This document shows, piece by piece, positions 1 through 8,681 of a stretch of DNA of 64,000 nt. The position numbers and the translations under genes are program-made. The stretch lies in IMG/VR virus record IMGVR_UViG_3300042468_000945, positions 54,099 to 118,098 of that record; one strand, written 5' to 3'. The notes beneath the pieces were generated by a model. That model was not told where the DNA came from and made no database searches. It saw only the letters and a program-made list of their open reading frames with translations. Each line of letters begins with the position of its first letter. Position 1 is the stretch's first letter. Source of the stretch: a virus.

Positions 1-926
1 AATTCAGCACCAGTTATAACTGCCAAGTCTTCATACCAATCCTGAACCCTAGCACCATAGCCAGGAGCCTTAACACAAGCAAACATGTAACCTCTTTCTG
101 CCCTATTCTTTGCCAATGTCATAAAAGCATCTTGACTGGTAGGTACGTTTCCAATAATCAAAAGATTACCTTCATGTTTTCTTGGGTTTTCTTTTAAGTA
201 TACAGTAAGGAAGTCTGCCATTTCAGGTGCTGTCTTAATATCATCTTCAAAAAGCAAGATATCAACATCTTCCATAACGCACTCTAACTTGTCACGATCT
301 GTAATAAAGTAAGGACTGAGGAGACCACTATCAAAATTCATGCCCTTACTATGCTTTAAAACCGTTTCTAGACCTCCTGGATGGAAAGTAACAAAACCAT
401 TACCCCCTACCGAAGTAAACGCATCAGCGACTGTTTTACCAACATGTTCATCGTTACCAGAAATAGTAGCAAGATTCTCAATTACAGCATAATCCTCAGC
501 TGTAATTGGTTTAGCCATTGAGTCAATTACTTCAACAACATCCCTAGCAGCTTCTTCAATACCTTCTTTAATTCTAATACCGTTTCTATTTAGGCCAACT
601 TGCTTGTTACCTTCGTGAACCACTGCTTGGGCTAACACAATACTAGAGGTTGTCCCATCACCTACAGTATCATTAGTTCTAATTGCAGCTTGTTTTAGTA
701 ATTGTGCTCCAATAGATTCAGCTGGGTCTGCTACCTTAATTGATCTTGCAACAGTTACACCGTCTTTTGTGACAATTGGCGGAACCCAAACATTGTCAGA
801 TTCAATAACAACATTAGAACCACCAGGACCTAACGTAACTGATACTGCTTTAGCAACCTTATCTACGCCTCTAATAATAGCCTTTCTAGCGTCATCTGAG
901 TACATTGTCTCGTTCTTATTATTCAT
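1..926 (-). CDS. groEL: GroEL-type chaperonin (60 kDa), C-terminal part outside window
   Basis: About 308 N-terminal residues of a group I chaperonin are present; the gene runs off the left edge. The translation follows bacterial GroEL closely: an LGPGG nucleotide-binding loop, a KDGVTVA segment, the GDGTT ATP-site motif, then an apical-domain part with LSPYFI and VKAPGYG. In bacteria GroEL forms the folding chamber with GroES; phage copies are thought to fold virion proteins such as the capsid protein. The ATG at 924-926 gives MNNKNETMYSDDARK, which matches the usual GroEL start. It sits 1 bp downstream of the RuvC-like gene stop, at the end of the tail operon, so late expression is likely. 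A GroES partner is not in view. Whether the gene is intact cannot be judged. Confidence 0.95.
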   Translation of the reverse strand, partial: MNNKNETMYSDDARKAIIRGVDKVAKAVSVTLGPGGSNVVIESDNVWVPPIVTKDGVTVARSIKVADPAESIGAQLLKQAAIRTNDTVGDGTTSSIVLAQAVVHEGNKQVGLNRNGIRIKEGIEEAARDVVEVIDSMAKPITAEDYAVIENLATISGNDEHVGKTVADAFTSVGGNGFVTFHPGGLETVLKHSKGMNFDSGLLSPYFITDRDKLECVMEDVDILLFEDDIKTAPEMADFLTVYLKENPRKHEGNLLIIGNVPTSQDAFMTLAKNRAERGYMFACVKAPGYGARVQDWYEDLAVITGAE

Positions 927-927
927 A

Positions 928-1434
928 TTAATTTTTCTTAATTTCCTTTTCTAGTGCAATAAAAACTGCAACTGAATCTGATATGTTATACAAGTCTTTA
1001 AGTTTAGTTTTTTGTAGTCTGTCTCCAAACCCGTCAAATCTTAATTTAACAGCTTCTAAAATCTCTGTTTTTTCTGCTGTTCTATTATTACAAACTCTTT
1101 TTTTAACTTCTGATGCTGTGATATATTTAAATTCTATTTTTCTTGATATACACATAGATATAATACTACCCTCAACTAAAGCTAAAGCTTTAGCTGCTAG
1201 GCTGCTTTTAGATCCTAAAGGTATTTCAAAAAGAATGAGGTTAATAGAATAATCATCAATTAGTTTATTTAAGGTTGTAATTATATTTGATATTCTTTCA
1301 ATATAATCGTCTTTTTGTTTTTTAGTTGAATCTTTTTTGGATGATATACACCCAAAGTCTTTGATTAAATCTCCAATAATAACTGACCATCCAAAGCCAG
1401 TTAGACTAGGATCTAAACATAAACAATTTCTCAT
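928..1434 (-). CDS. RuvC-like Holliday junction resolvase/nuclease
   Basis: A 168-residue protein with the RNase H-fold layout of RuvC. It has a first acidic residue in strand 1 (D8 in CLDPSLTGFGW), a second in LILFEIP (E70), a Lys/Ser stretch (PLGSKSS), and a C-terminal helix with N150/D153 (YNISDSVAV) where RuvC carries its last acidic pair. Length matches RuvC (about 170). Enzymes of this family cut branched DNA; in phages they resolve replication or recombination junctions before packaging. It lies between the last baseplate gene and groEL, an unusual place for a nuclease. Motif spacing supports the fold; substrate is inferred. Confidence 0.75.
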   Translation of the reverse strand: MRNCLCLDPSLTGFGWSVIIGDLIKDFGCISSKKDSTKKQKDDYIERISNIITTLNKLIDDYSINLILFEIPLGSKSSLAAKALALVEGSIISMCISRKIEFKYITASEVKKRVCNNRTAEKTEILEAVKLRFDGFGDRLQKTKLKDLYNISDSVAVFIALEKEIKKN

Positions 1435-1446
1435 TCAGTATTAGTG

Positions 1447-2874
1447 TCATTCAAATATGCTTAAACCTTTACTATATTTTATATAATTATCTGAAAAAGT
1501 CCATTTTGGTGCTTTTTCTTTTCTTATATTAGTAATGTGGTCTGTTAAATTGTTATTAATAATATTAATGTTTCTTGTTTTTAAAACTTCTATAGGTTTT
1601 TGAATAGTTTTTATGTGATTATTAAAAACTACTCCACTCCCATTAGATGTCCAGTTATTAAGTCTCCATTCTACAATAATATCATCGGAAGCTTTTGGAA
1701 TCACATTATTAAATGATAGGCTACCACTTGTATTTGTAACTTGACAACTTAAACCATTTATAATTGCAATACCATTATCTACATTTGTGTATCTACTAAC
1801 TACACCAGTTCCTACAAAAGTAAGATTAGTTTCTAGTATTGTTGAGTATTCAGGAACATCCCTTACAGAAAAATTAGAATACGTTGCATCGTATGTACCA
1901 GAACTAGTAGCTGATAATGCTTGGTACTCATAACTATCTAAACAAATACCTAATGATGCTTTAACATCTTTAGTATTTTGAGTTTTTGAAAACCAACTAG
2001 AAAATAAAATCTTATTTCCCAGGTCTAAGTTATCATCGTTGTTCTTTCTTTTAAGTAAGAAGTAAAGTCCTTTTTCATCAGCACTTGACCATATAGGAAC
2101 CCTAGTTGCTTGGTAGTTACTACCATTAAGAACAACATCAACTTTTTTTAATTGTTTAGCGGCAGTTCTATTTACAGACCTTACCTTTAAATCTTTACTA
2201 GACCTAAAACCTAAAAACCCATCTTCTCTTACTTTTGAAGGGGGAAGAGGAATCCATGACTTACTGTTTGGATGAAGCCAGAAAGATAAGGTAGAGTTAT
2301 TGAACTTAGAAAAATCAGAGATATAGTGCCAGTCATCACTATTCTTTATTGTATCTTGTTCTTGTAAAGAAAGATTACAAATTAAAATATCATCATTTAT
2401 CTTTTTGTATGTCCAAGTGTCTGAAAAGAATAGATTTAAATACGAATCAACTTGTTTGGGGGTTGTTGTAGTGTCGTCACTTAATCTAACACCAATAGTA
2501 TCTAACTTTTCATTGAAGTTAACATACCAAGCAAAGTCAGGTTCACTTACATCAAAACCCCATGACTTAGCTGAATAAACTGAGTTAATACTTGGTAACA
2601 AGTATTGGAACTCACAAAACAAAGAATTAACTATTCTTTGTATATTATAATCTGTAAAATCTGTTGTGGGGTAATTAGTAAGATTCCACGATAAAGGAAT
2701 TACTGTACCACTAGCTGAAATTAAATTGTTTGAAAGCCCTATTGTTAATACTGATGGTATTTCTTGTACTTCATTAATTTGAGGGTATGAATTAGCAGAC
2801 ATCCACCTCGGGAGATTTATTAGAGGTGGTGTCCAGGTATCTTGAATATTAGAGCTATAATAGTTCCAAACCAA
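1447..2874 (-). CDS. Hypothetical structural protein at the end of the baseplate cluster
   Basis: A 475-residue protein I do not recognise. It starts 11 bp after the J/gp47-like baseplate gene and is the last gene of the tail run, a position that in other myoviruses holds baseplate-wedge or fibre-attachment proteins. Composition is rich in Asn, Ser, Thr and aromatic residues, with beta-type stretches typical of virion proteins (for example around residues 350-420). There is no signal peptide or membrane segment. A baseplate-to-fibre role is inference from position only. Confidence 0.6.
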   Translation of the reverse strand: MVWNYYSSNIQDTWTPPLINLPRWMSANSYPQINEVQEIPSVLTIGLSNNLISASGTVIPLSWNLTNYPTTDFTDYNIQRIVNSLFCEFQYLLPSINSVYSAKSWGFDVSEPDFAWYVNFNEKLDTIGVRLSDDTTTTPKQVDSYLNLFFSDTWTYKKINDDILICNLSLQEQDTIKNSDDWHYISDFSKFNNSTLSFWLHPNSKSWIPLPPSKVREDGFLGFRSSKDLKVRSVNRTAAKQLKKVDVVLNGSNYQATRVPIWSSADEKGLYFLLKRKNNDDNLDLGNKILFSSWFSKTQNTKDVKASLGICLDSYEYQALSATSSGTYDATYSNFSVRDVPEYSTILETNLTFVGTGVVSRYTNVDNGIAIINGLSCQVTNTSGSLSFNNVIPKASDDIIVEWRLNNWTSNGSGVVFNNHIKTIQKPIEVLKTRNINIINNNLTDHITNIRKEKAPKWTFSDNYIKYSKGLSIFE

Positions 2875-2885
2875 TAATTAATCCC

Positions 2886-3998
2886 TTATTGTACTAACAA
2901 TGTTCTTAGAATAATTTGTTCTCCAACACCCACATTAACTTCCCTATCAGGAGAAAGTTGAATACCATCAAGACTTGCTGTAATTGATGCATCAATTACA
3001 GCACTATCAGAAGAAGCTGCAATAGTTCTAAGTTGAGATATAAATAAGGAACTACTGCCTCCACCTGTTTCTATTGGTAGGGCATTAATTAATGAAGATA
3101 TTTGAGTTCTAACAGATGCTCTAATATTTTCTTGGTTAGTTGCAGTAGGTTTAAACCTTAAAGAAATTTTAACATCAAGGTTTCTTGCTGTTGGGACTCT
3201 AACTACTGCGTTAATTCCTACATTAACTGCATCATCTAGTACAGCCTGGCATTTTTCAACAATATCGTTTGCCTGGTTCTGGTGGTAAGGTGTTACAATA
3301 ATGTCAAAAGTACCACCACCACGATTTAGATTTAAAAGAACAGCATCCTTAACACCAACAACACCCCTTACAAGTGCAATAACATTATCAGTATTTAATA
3401 CGTTTCTTCTTCTAAACCCTTGTAGAATTCTTTCACGATAACTATCGTCAGACTCTTGTAAACTACCATTTGTAATTGGTAGAATATTACTTACTCGTAC
3501 ATTGGGGTTAGGCACATTATGGGAGTCAATTTCTCCTGCACCTACATTATATGCTGGACCTGTTTGTGCCGCTGATACGTGAACATCAACTGATTGACCA
3601 GCACCAACAGAAGCACCTTCAACAGTGAAGAAAGCATTATTTATATTACTAGAAACCCAAACCCGAGTACTAAAAGGTATTGAAACAGAAGAACCACTTA
3701 AGTTAGTAAATCTGATTGACTTTGTTTGACCTAGTGTAGTGGCTTTACTTTCTTCTTTCCTAGCCACCCCTACAATTAAACCTATTTGATCTAGGGATGG
3801 ACCTGTCGCAGTTGTTAAGTTAGATTGATTATTTAAATCTTCTAGGTATTCCCAAATACCATCTAACTCCTCAGCGACTAACCTTAAAAGAGTTCCAATT
3901 ACTGTGCCATTTAAGCTGGCAGTGATACTTGTTTCAGAGACAATTCTGCTGTATAAACTATTTAAAATTTCCTCTTTAGACGGTCTTGCTATGTTCAT
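2886..3998 (-). CDS. Baseplate J-like protein (T4 gp6 / Mu gp47 family)
   Basis: A 370-residue baseplate wedge protein. The N-terminus shows the family pattern: a helical start, then GTVIGTLLRLVAEELDGIWEYL, then a GPSLDQIGLIVGVAR segment, then a beta domain that includes GQSVDVHVSAAQTGPAYNVG. The central ESDDSYRERILQGFRRR helix is typical of J/gp47 proteins. In contractile-tail machines two copies of this protein form each wedge, linking the hub to the periphery, and the ring opens on contraction. Length fits the family (350-400). Upstream are gp25-like and hub genes, consistent with a baseplate block. Confidence 0.9.
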   Translation of the reverse strand: MNIARPSKEEILNSLYSRIVSETSITASLNGTVIGTLLRLVAEELDGIWEYLEDLNNQSNLTTATGPSLDQIGLIVGVARKEESKATTLGQTKSIRFTNLSGSSVSIPFSTRVWVSSNINNAFFTVEGASVGAGQSVDVHVSAAQTGPAYNVGAGEIDSHNVPNPNVRVSNILPITNGSLQESDDSYRERILQGFRRRNVLNTDNVIALVRGVVGVKDAVLLNLNRGGGTFDIIVTPYHQNQANDIVEKCQAVLDDAVNVGINAVVRVPTARNLDVKISLRFKPTATNQENIRASVRTQISSLINALPIETGGGSSSLFISQLRTIAASSDSAVIDASITASLDGIQLSPDREVNVGVGEQIILRTLLVQ

Positions 3999-4000
3999 AA

Positions 4001-4339
4001 TTAAGTTCCAAAAATAATGCTGTCTCTAAACTTAAATAGAGGATTAATTTTTAGGTTAATAATTGCTTTAGTTAATTCTTCGTTATAATCAATTTCATAA
4101 CTAATTAAACCAAAGTAAGCATACTTCTTGTCTTTAGATGTTTCAGATTCCAAAATTAAAGTTTCATTTAATTTTAAATGCGTTAAGTCTACTTTATCAA
4201 TGTCTAATGTTAAAATTAATGTGTTTTTCTTTGTTAGTTCCACATTATTAACACTAAAACAAAGTTTCCTATCAAGATAACCTTCCTCACCAGGGTTTCC
4301 TTTCTTTAACAAATATAAATAATACTTTAAATTATCCAT
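4001..4339 (-). CDS. Small hypothetical baseplate-cluster protein
   Basis: A 112-residue, Lys/Leu-rich protein starting inside the end of the glycosyltransferase gene (8 bp overlap) and ending 2 bp before the baseplate J-like gene. The alternation of hydrophobic and polar residues (such as NTLILTLDIDKVDLTHLKL) suggests a beta-rich fold. There is no membrane segment or recognised motif. Translational coupling with its neighbours suggests a tail-related role; function unknown. Confidence 0.6.
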   Translation of the reverse strand: MDNLKYYLYLLKKGNPGEEGYLDRKLCFSVNNVELTKKNTLILTLDIDKVDLTHLKLNETLILESETSKDKKYAYFGLISYEIDYNEELTKAIINLKINPLFKFRDSIIFGT

Positions 4340-5624
4340 GACTTTCTCTACAACACTTCTTATATTTTAATCCAGAACCACAAGGGCAAAGTGCATTTCT
4401 ATCTACTTGACCCCAAACTCTACCACTTATTTTTTTATTAGGTCCTAGTTTTCCTTTTTGTGCTCTATCAATAATATCTTTCCAAGCATAAGGCCACTTA
4501 TGAAAATTATTTTCTAGTGAGTATTCATTAATTGCAAGTTCTCGATTTTCCTTTTGCATCTTCTCTCTTCTTACAGTATTGGTTACAAGTTCTTCTAAAG
4601 CAGAAAACCATGTACTATAGTTACCCTCACCACTACCCACAATTAAAACACTTTCAGGGTGCTTTCTTTGGAGCTTAGAATATGGAGCAACATTACTTGC
4701 AATCATGGCTTGACCAGCTGCAAAACCTTCAAGAAGTTTTAAAGGGGATTTTGAAATATTAAATTCACAAGGGTGAACAGGAGCTAAACCAATATCTGCA
4801 CCAAACAATCCTGTTGGGTGATCCATAAAGTGTCTTGGTTCCACCAATTCATATCTACCTTCTGGAATGATATTATCTTTATTAAGGTGATTAAAGATGT
4901 CTGGCGCACCATAGTAAGCAAAAATAGTTTCTGGATATTTCTGTAAGATTCTAGAAATAGGAACCATTATCTGCTCTAAATCAGTAAGGTGCGAACTACC
5001 TCCACTCCATTGGATCACAACTTTATCTTTCCATCTATCTGGTTTTTTAATTTTTATAGGTTCAAAGAATGGTTCTCCGTCTTGCCAAGAAACATTAACC
5101 TTCCAATCTCTAAAACTAAAATCAATATAGTTAGGCAGGATTGCGTAGTTTGTGTTAAACTCAGAATAAGCACCAGCTAACTCCTCAGTGGTTACAGTCA
5201 AACCGTGACAGTTTTCCATAAACTTCTCTAGCCACTTTAAAGTATCTGAACCAGGATAATATGCAGTATAGGCTGGACTTGTTTTTAAAACTTTATGCAG
5301 GTCGTCATCAACCTCAAAAACAATTATCTTTCCATCCCATTGAAGTGTTCTAAACATTTCATAGGCTTCTGGGCTATTTTGTCTTGGTGCAATAATAACA
5401 TCTGCATGTATGAATTGATTCAAATTTTGAGATGTTCCATATACAACATCTGCTCCATGCATTTTTAACATGTGGAGCGGATTAATTACCCTATAATGCC
5501 CACAAGCACCATTATCAGCAACTAAACCAACAACTTTAAGTCCAGCATACTTGTCGCTTACTTTGTAGTCTGGAAGTTTCCTAGATGTTGTGGATACTTT
5601 CTCAATTAAACTGTTTGTTTCCAT
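4332..5624 (-). CDS. GT-B glycosyltransferase with C-terminal SEC-C zinc motif
   Basis: A 430-residue protein. The N-terminal half shows a Rossmann-type GT-B pattern: a GLVADNGACGHYRVINPL start, HADVIIAPRQ, then FEVDDDLHKV. The second half has KVVIQWSGGSSHL, the LAPVHPCEF region and KLLEGFAAGQAMIAS, the usual donor-nucleotide-sugar part. The final 20 residues form a separate SEC-C zinc finger, CPCGSGLKYKKCC, known from SecA C-termini where it binds zinc and partners. The enzyme presumably moves a sugar onto a protein or wall target; the substrate is unknown. It sits between gp25-like and J-like baseplate genes, so a virion-linked target is plausible. The fusion itself is the odd feature. Confidence 0.85.
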   Translation of the reverse strand: METNSLIEKVSTTSRKLPDYKVSDKYAGLKVVGLVADNGACGHYRVINPLHMLKMHGADVVYGTSQNLNQFIHADVIIAPRQNSPEAYEMFRTLQWDGKIIVFEVDDDLHKVLKTSPAYTAYYPGSDTLKWLEKFMENCHGLTVTTEELAGAYSEFNTNYAILPNYIDFSFRDWKVNVSWQDGEPFFEPIKIKKPDRWKDKVVIQWSGGSSHLTDLEQIMVPISRILQKYPETIFAYYGAPDIFNHLNKDNIIPEGRYELVEPRHFMDHPTGLFGADIGLAPVHPCEFNISKSPLKLLEGFAAGQAMIASNVAPYSKLQRKHPESVLIVGSGEGNYSTWFSALEELVTNTVRREKMQKENRELAINEYSLENNFHKWPYAWKDIIDRAQKGKLGPNKKISGRVWGQVDRNALCPCGSGLKYKKCCRESHG

Positions 5625-5644
5625 AAACTACAGATAGTGTAACG

Positions 5645-6055
5645 TTATATAGTATAATTTACCCTATCAAAAACTAAACCTTTCTGTAAGTCTAATTGAC
5701 TGCTAACTTGAATTACTTTATCTGGATCATCTTTTGATGGTAATTCAATAAGTATAAATACCTCATCTTTATCTAAAGGGATACACGTAACTTCAACACT
5801 AGATAATGATAAGTCAAACAAGAGAGCACTTCTTACCCTGTTTTCAATTCTTAGCCTTGTTGCTGTAGAGTTCTCTTCACCTATAAAATCTTCTAAGCTT
5901 ACACCAATTTCAGGTTCAAGTAAGTTATCACCTGCTGTTGTTTTTAGTAAAAATACAATTTGTTGTGCTAACTGCTCATCACCTGAAACAACAGCTAAGT
6001 CTCCGTTTGCTCCAATAATAAGATCTCCGTTATCTGTTATTTTTAAATCTGTCAT
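5645..6055 (-). CDS. gp25-like baseplate wedge protein
   Basis: A 136-residue protein of the gp25/XkdS type. It opens with a short beta repeat (DNGDLIIGANGDLAVVSGDE), continues with QLAQQIVFLLKTTAGDNLLEPEIG (the family helix and loop) and RLRIENRVRSALLFD, and ends in a beta sheet. Such proteins join sheath-like handshake strands to the baseplate wedge and help start sheath assembly. It overlaps the upstream gene by 4 bp. Length and order are typical; the assignment rests on pattern, not a search. Confidence 0.8.
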   Translation of the reverse strand: MTDLKITDNGDLIIGANGDLAVVSGDEQLAQQIVFLLKTTAGDNLLEPEIGVSLEDFIGEENSTATRLRIENRVRSALLFDLSLSSVEVTCIPLDKDEVFILIELPSKDDPDKVIQVSSQLDLQKGLVFDRVNYTI

Positions 6056-6594
6056 TTTAAGTTCTCCATGTAATAAGTTAAGTGATCCATTTCTGGTGAG
6101 TCTACTAAATCATAATCAACAAATAAAGTATCATTATTGCAGTAATTAGATAGGGGCTTTTTATTTATAATTTCCCCTGTTTCTGGAATAACTCTTGTTG
6201 TATCATCCATAACATATATTTTACTAATATCAACATCTTTTTTAATTAGTAAAACATTATAGTCTTCATTTATTTTGGGATTAAAAACTTTATTACCTAC
6301 AGGTAATGAAAACCAATCAGTATTTGGAAATGAAATAAACTTAGAGGTTACAATAGTTGAATTAGAAAGAAGGTATAATCCACCACTCATGTCCCCAAGC
6401 ATTCTTACCTGTCCAGCATAGATATCAAACTGACCTTGATCTCTAAATATAGCACCTACAGGAAGATCAGGGTGTCTTAATCCAATATCACTATCTGAAT
6501 AAGTTAATTGATTTGATCGTATAGTATCATTCGTAACTTCTTCACTATACCTATCAATAGCTATCCTTGTTTGATCAAACATACTTAAACTCAT
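6052..6594 (-). CDS. Hypothetical baseplate-cluster protein
   Basis: A 180-residue acidic protein coupled by 4-bp overlaps to both neighbours. It contains HPDLPVGAIFRDQGQFDIYAG, a stretch that looks like a beta-hairpin, and Asp/Tyr-rich C-terminal strands. No catalytic motif, membrane segment or signal peptide is visible. The position between a Pro/Gly-rich protein and the gp25-like gene suggests a baseplate component. Confidence 0.6.
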   Translation of the reverse strand: MSLSMFDQTRIAIDRYSEEVTNDTIRSNQLTYSDSDIGLRHPDLPVGAIFRDQGQFDIYAGQVRMLGDMSGGLYLLSNSTIVTSKFISFPNTDWFSLPVGNKVFNPKINEDYNVLLIKKDVDISKIYVMDDTTRVIPETGEIINKKPLSNYCNNDTLFVDYDLVDSPEMDHLTYYMENLK

Positions 6595-7292
6595 TTTATT
6601 GTTGTCCCTGGCCCAAACGGATTCATTGGCTTAACAATGTTTCCTGTATTTGGTTTATTTATTTTATCTAATACTGATGGTAAGAATAAAGAAGTACCAG
6701 TTGCATTATTAGTCCCCTGAGAGGTTTTTGTTAAACCAGGTGTTTGTGGTTTTTCTTTATTACTTTTCCAGTTTTCAGGTACTTGTTGTGCTCCAAGTTT
6801 ACTGCCTTCAGGTGTTGGTCCTATGTCCCCAACCATAGGTGCAGGTGTACCAACATCGTTTGTTAAAGTACCACCTCTAGGTTGCTTCTTGGTCCTACCA
6901 GCAATAATAGTAGGCATTTGTATTCTACCAGCTGCAAAGTTAATTTCTGCCTCAATAAAATTATCACGAAGAAGCTCAGAATTAAAGTCACCGGTTTTTC
7001 CAGTATTGCCAGCTAGACCAGCCCAAGAAACTTTAGGGTTGAATATGGTACGATAATCCACCCCTTCAGAACTTCTACAAACAACTGCAAAACCTATTTT
7101 AGATGCTTTAGCTTTCTGTGCCCAACTCTCCTCACTATAAAGATTAATACTAGTCGTAGACCTCATCCAAGGACTCTTGGCAAACTCTGCAACGACATCA
7201 CCAGCATTTACCAAAATACCGCTAGTATATGTTAAGTTCTCTCTAATATTCTTTATATTATTCTTATCTAATTGATCTTTATAGTCGCTCAT
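6591..7292 (-). CDS. Hypothetical tail protein with Pro/Gly/Thr-rich C-terminus
   Basis: A 233-residue protein taken from the ATG at 7290-7292 (MSDYKDQLDKNN). Longer in-frame versions would run into the preceding peptidase gene, whose stop is at 7298-7300. Residues 1-120 look folded, with the beta-like stretch KIGFAVVCRSSEGVDYRTIF. From about 125 the sequence becomes low-complexity, rich in Gly, Pro, Thr and Lys, as in flexible virion linkers. It follows two peptidoglycan hydrolases and precedes baseplate genes. Function unknown. Confidence 0.6.
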   Translation of the reverse strand: MSDYKDQLDKNNIKNIRENLTYTSGILVNAGDVVAEFAKSPWMRSTTSINLYSEESWAQKAKASKIGFAVVCRSSEGVDYRTIFNPKVSWAGLAGNTGKTGDFNSELLRDNFIEAEINFAAGRIQMPTIIAGRTKKQPRGGTLTNDVGTPAPMVGDIGPTPEGSKLGAQQVPENWKSNKEKPQTPGLTKTSQGTNNATGTSLFLPSVLDKINKPNTGNIVKPMNPFGPGTTIK

Positions 7293-7297
7293 AATAA

Positions 7298-8002
7298 TTA
7301 ACCAACAAATTCCCAGTGCCAGCTCTCGTCTAGCGAACGCCCATCTCTCAAAAGAGGTGGGTTTTCCCAACCATACTGTCTACCAACTCTATCCATCCAC
7401 TTGTATGTAGGTGTTTGGCGCATTCTTGCTGAACCTGCTACTGATTGTGCTCTTGAACCACTAAAATATAGTTCAGCAATATCTACTGCCAATGCCCAAC
7501 CATGCGGTGACCTTCCTGGTTTAGCTGCTCTTCCACCACCTATTGATGCTTGGTGATTATAGGTTCTATATGCTGATGTAACAGTTAAACGAACACCATC
7601 TTTTCTTGCATGCTCCATTAGTTTTAACCATGCGTCAGCGGCATCAGGTCTTAACCAATGAAAACCTTTATATTCTGCTGTTCTCGTACTTCTTTTACCT
7701 ATGGCTTTTAGTGCAGATAATGGCAACCTACCATTACTATAACCACCCCAAGCAGAGGGTCTTTTACCTGTAGGGTAGTTTGTACTTGATTGAATTGTAT
7801 TTTCTTGTGGTACTTCAGCAAACTCTTCTGGGTCATCAAAAGACAATCCAAGCATATCAGATATGCCCTGGGAATCTCTCAATGATTGGTAGCTTAATTC
7901 CTTACCAAAACCCATATTTGATCGCTGCTCATACAAATACCTTGTAAAAGTAGCTTCTAATTCATCCATGTCTGGAGGGATATTTGATGAAAATTGTTCC
8001 AT
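7298..8002 (-). CDS. M15-family peptidase (D-Ala-D-Ala carboxypeptidase/endolysin type), virion lysin
   Basis: A 234-residue zinc peptidase. The catalytic half carries the M15/VanY signatures SAYRTYNHQ (143-151), SPHGWALAVD with zinc ligands H167 and D174, and ESWHWEF with E226 as likely base and H229 as third ligand. Such enzymes cleave peptide stems of peptidoglycan. Residues 1-40 form a separate segment almost repeated in the next gene's product (FSS-IP-D, RYLxEQRxNMGF), probably a docking region. A Ser/Pro-rich stretch (60-95) links the two. There is no signal peptide, so delivery as a tail-borne lysin is inferred. The gene is 1 bp from the glucosaminidase gene. Confidence 0.9.
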   Translation of the reverse strand: MEQFSSNIPPDMDELEATFTRYLYEQRSNMGFGKELSYQSLRDSQGISDMLGLSFDDPEEFAEVPQENTIQSSTNYPTGKRPSAWGGYSNGRLPLSALKAIGKRSTRTAEYKGFHWLRPDAADAWLKLMEHARKDGVRLTVTSAYRTYNHQASIGGGRAAKPGRSPHGWALAVDIAELYFSGSRAQSVAGSARMRQTPTYKWMDRVGRQYGWENPPLLRDGRSLDESWHWEFVG

Positions 8003-8003
8003 A

Positions 8004-8681
8004 TTAATATTGATACAGATTATTAGTTCTCATTAAATTAATTAATTTAGATGCGTATTCTGTATTTGTACCAGCATATCCAGCTGCCTGTAAAGCTCTA
8101 GCTACGTCATCTGCATTTTGTAATTTACCAATGCCTTGTTTCTTATACCTTGGTCCTGTAAGAAATCTTCCATGATCCATAATACTTTCTTCCCAGTTAT
8201 GGTAAACCCTAAAGTTTGCTGTAGTAACAAACTGATTACTACCCGATCCTTCTCTTGTTCTTAAAGCAATTGTACCAGCAGGTCCAGAACCTTTAATACC
8301 AAACAAGTTATTATATTTAGAAGCTAAATCACTTTTACCCCAACCGCTTTCTTCACACGCTTGTGCAAGTATAACAGCTACAGGAATATTGTATAGTTCA
8401 AAAGTTTTTTTAGCTCCTGGAAGTATTTTATCAATAAAGTCTTTCTTTGTTTTAGGTATGGGATTAGTATTTACAGGAGTGTTGTTATTTGTTGGCCCAT
8501 TTGCAGCATTGATTATTTGTTGAAAAGCATTACCTACAGCCTGGAAGTAATTATTTGTTGGACCATATGGGAGTTTACTTTCAAACCCCATATTTGCACG
8601 TTGTTCAAATAAATACCTTTCAAGGAGCTTTTCAAGGTGTGAAGGGTCTTCTGGAATTATACTACTAAAATTTTCATTCAT
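8004..8681 (-). CDS. Glucosaminidase (FlgJ/GH73-type) peptidoglycan hydrolase, virion lysin
   Basis: A 225-residue protein. Residues 80-225 match the FlgJ/LytG glucosaminidase domain: VAVILAQACEESGWGKS with the likely catalytic E111, NNLFGIKG, and FRVYHNWEESIMDH. It cuts the glycan backbone of peptidoglycan. Residues 5-39 repeat the docking segment of the M15 peptidase encoded next to it, followed by an Asn/Pro/Thr linker (40-78). It overlaps the giant hub gene by 8 bp. No signal peptide is present. The pair gives one glycan-cutting and one peptide-cutting enzyme for wall penetration at infection (inference). Confidence 0.9.
   Translation of the reverse strand: MNENFSSIIPEDPSHLEKLLERYLFEQRANMGFESKLPYGPTNNYFQAVGNAFQQIINAANGPTNNNTPVNTNPIPKTKKDFIDKILPGAKKTFELYNIPVAVILAQACEESGWGKSDLASKYNNLFGIKGSGPAGTIALRTREGSGSNQFVTTANFRVYHNWEESIMDHGRFLTGPRYKKQGIGKLQNADDVARALQAAGYAGTNTEYASKLINLMRTNNLYQY

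Noticed and set aside
7293-7370. N-terminal extension of the protein encoded at 6591-7292
   Set aside because: It overlaps the end of the M15 peptidase gene; the ATG at 7290-7292 lies just after that stop codon.
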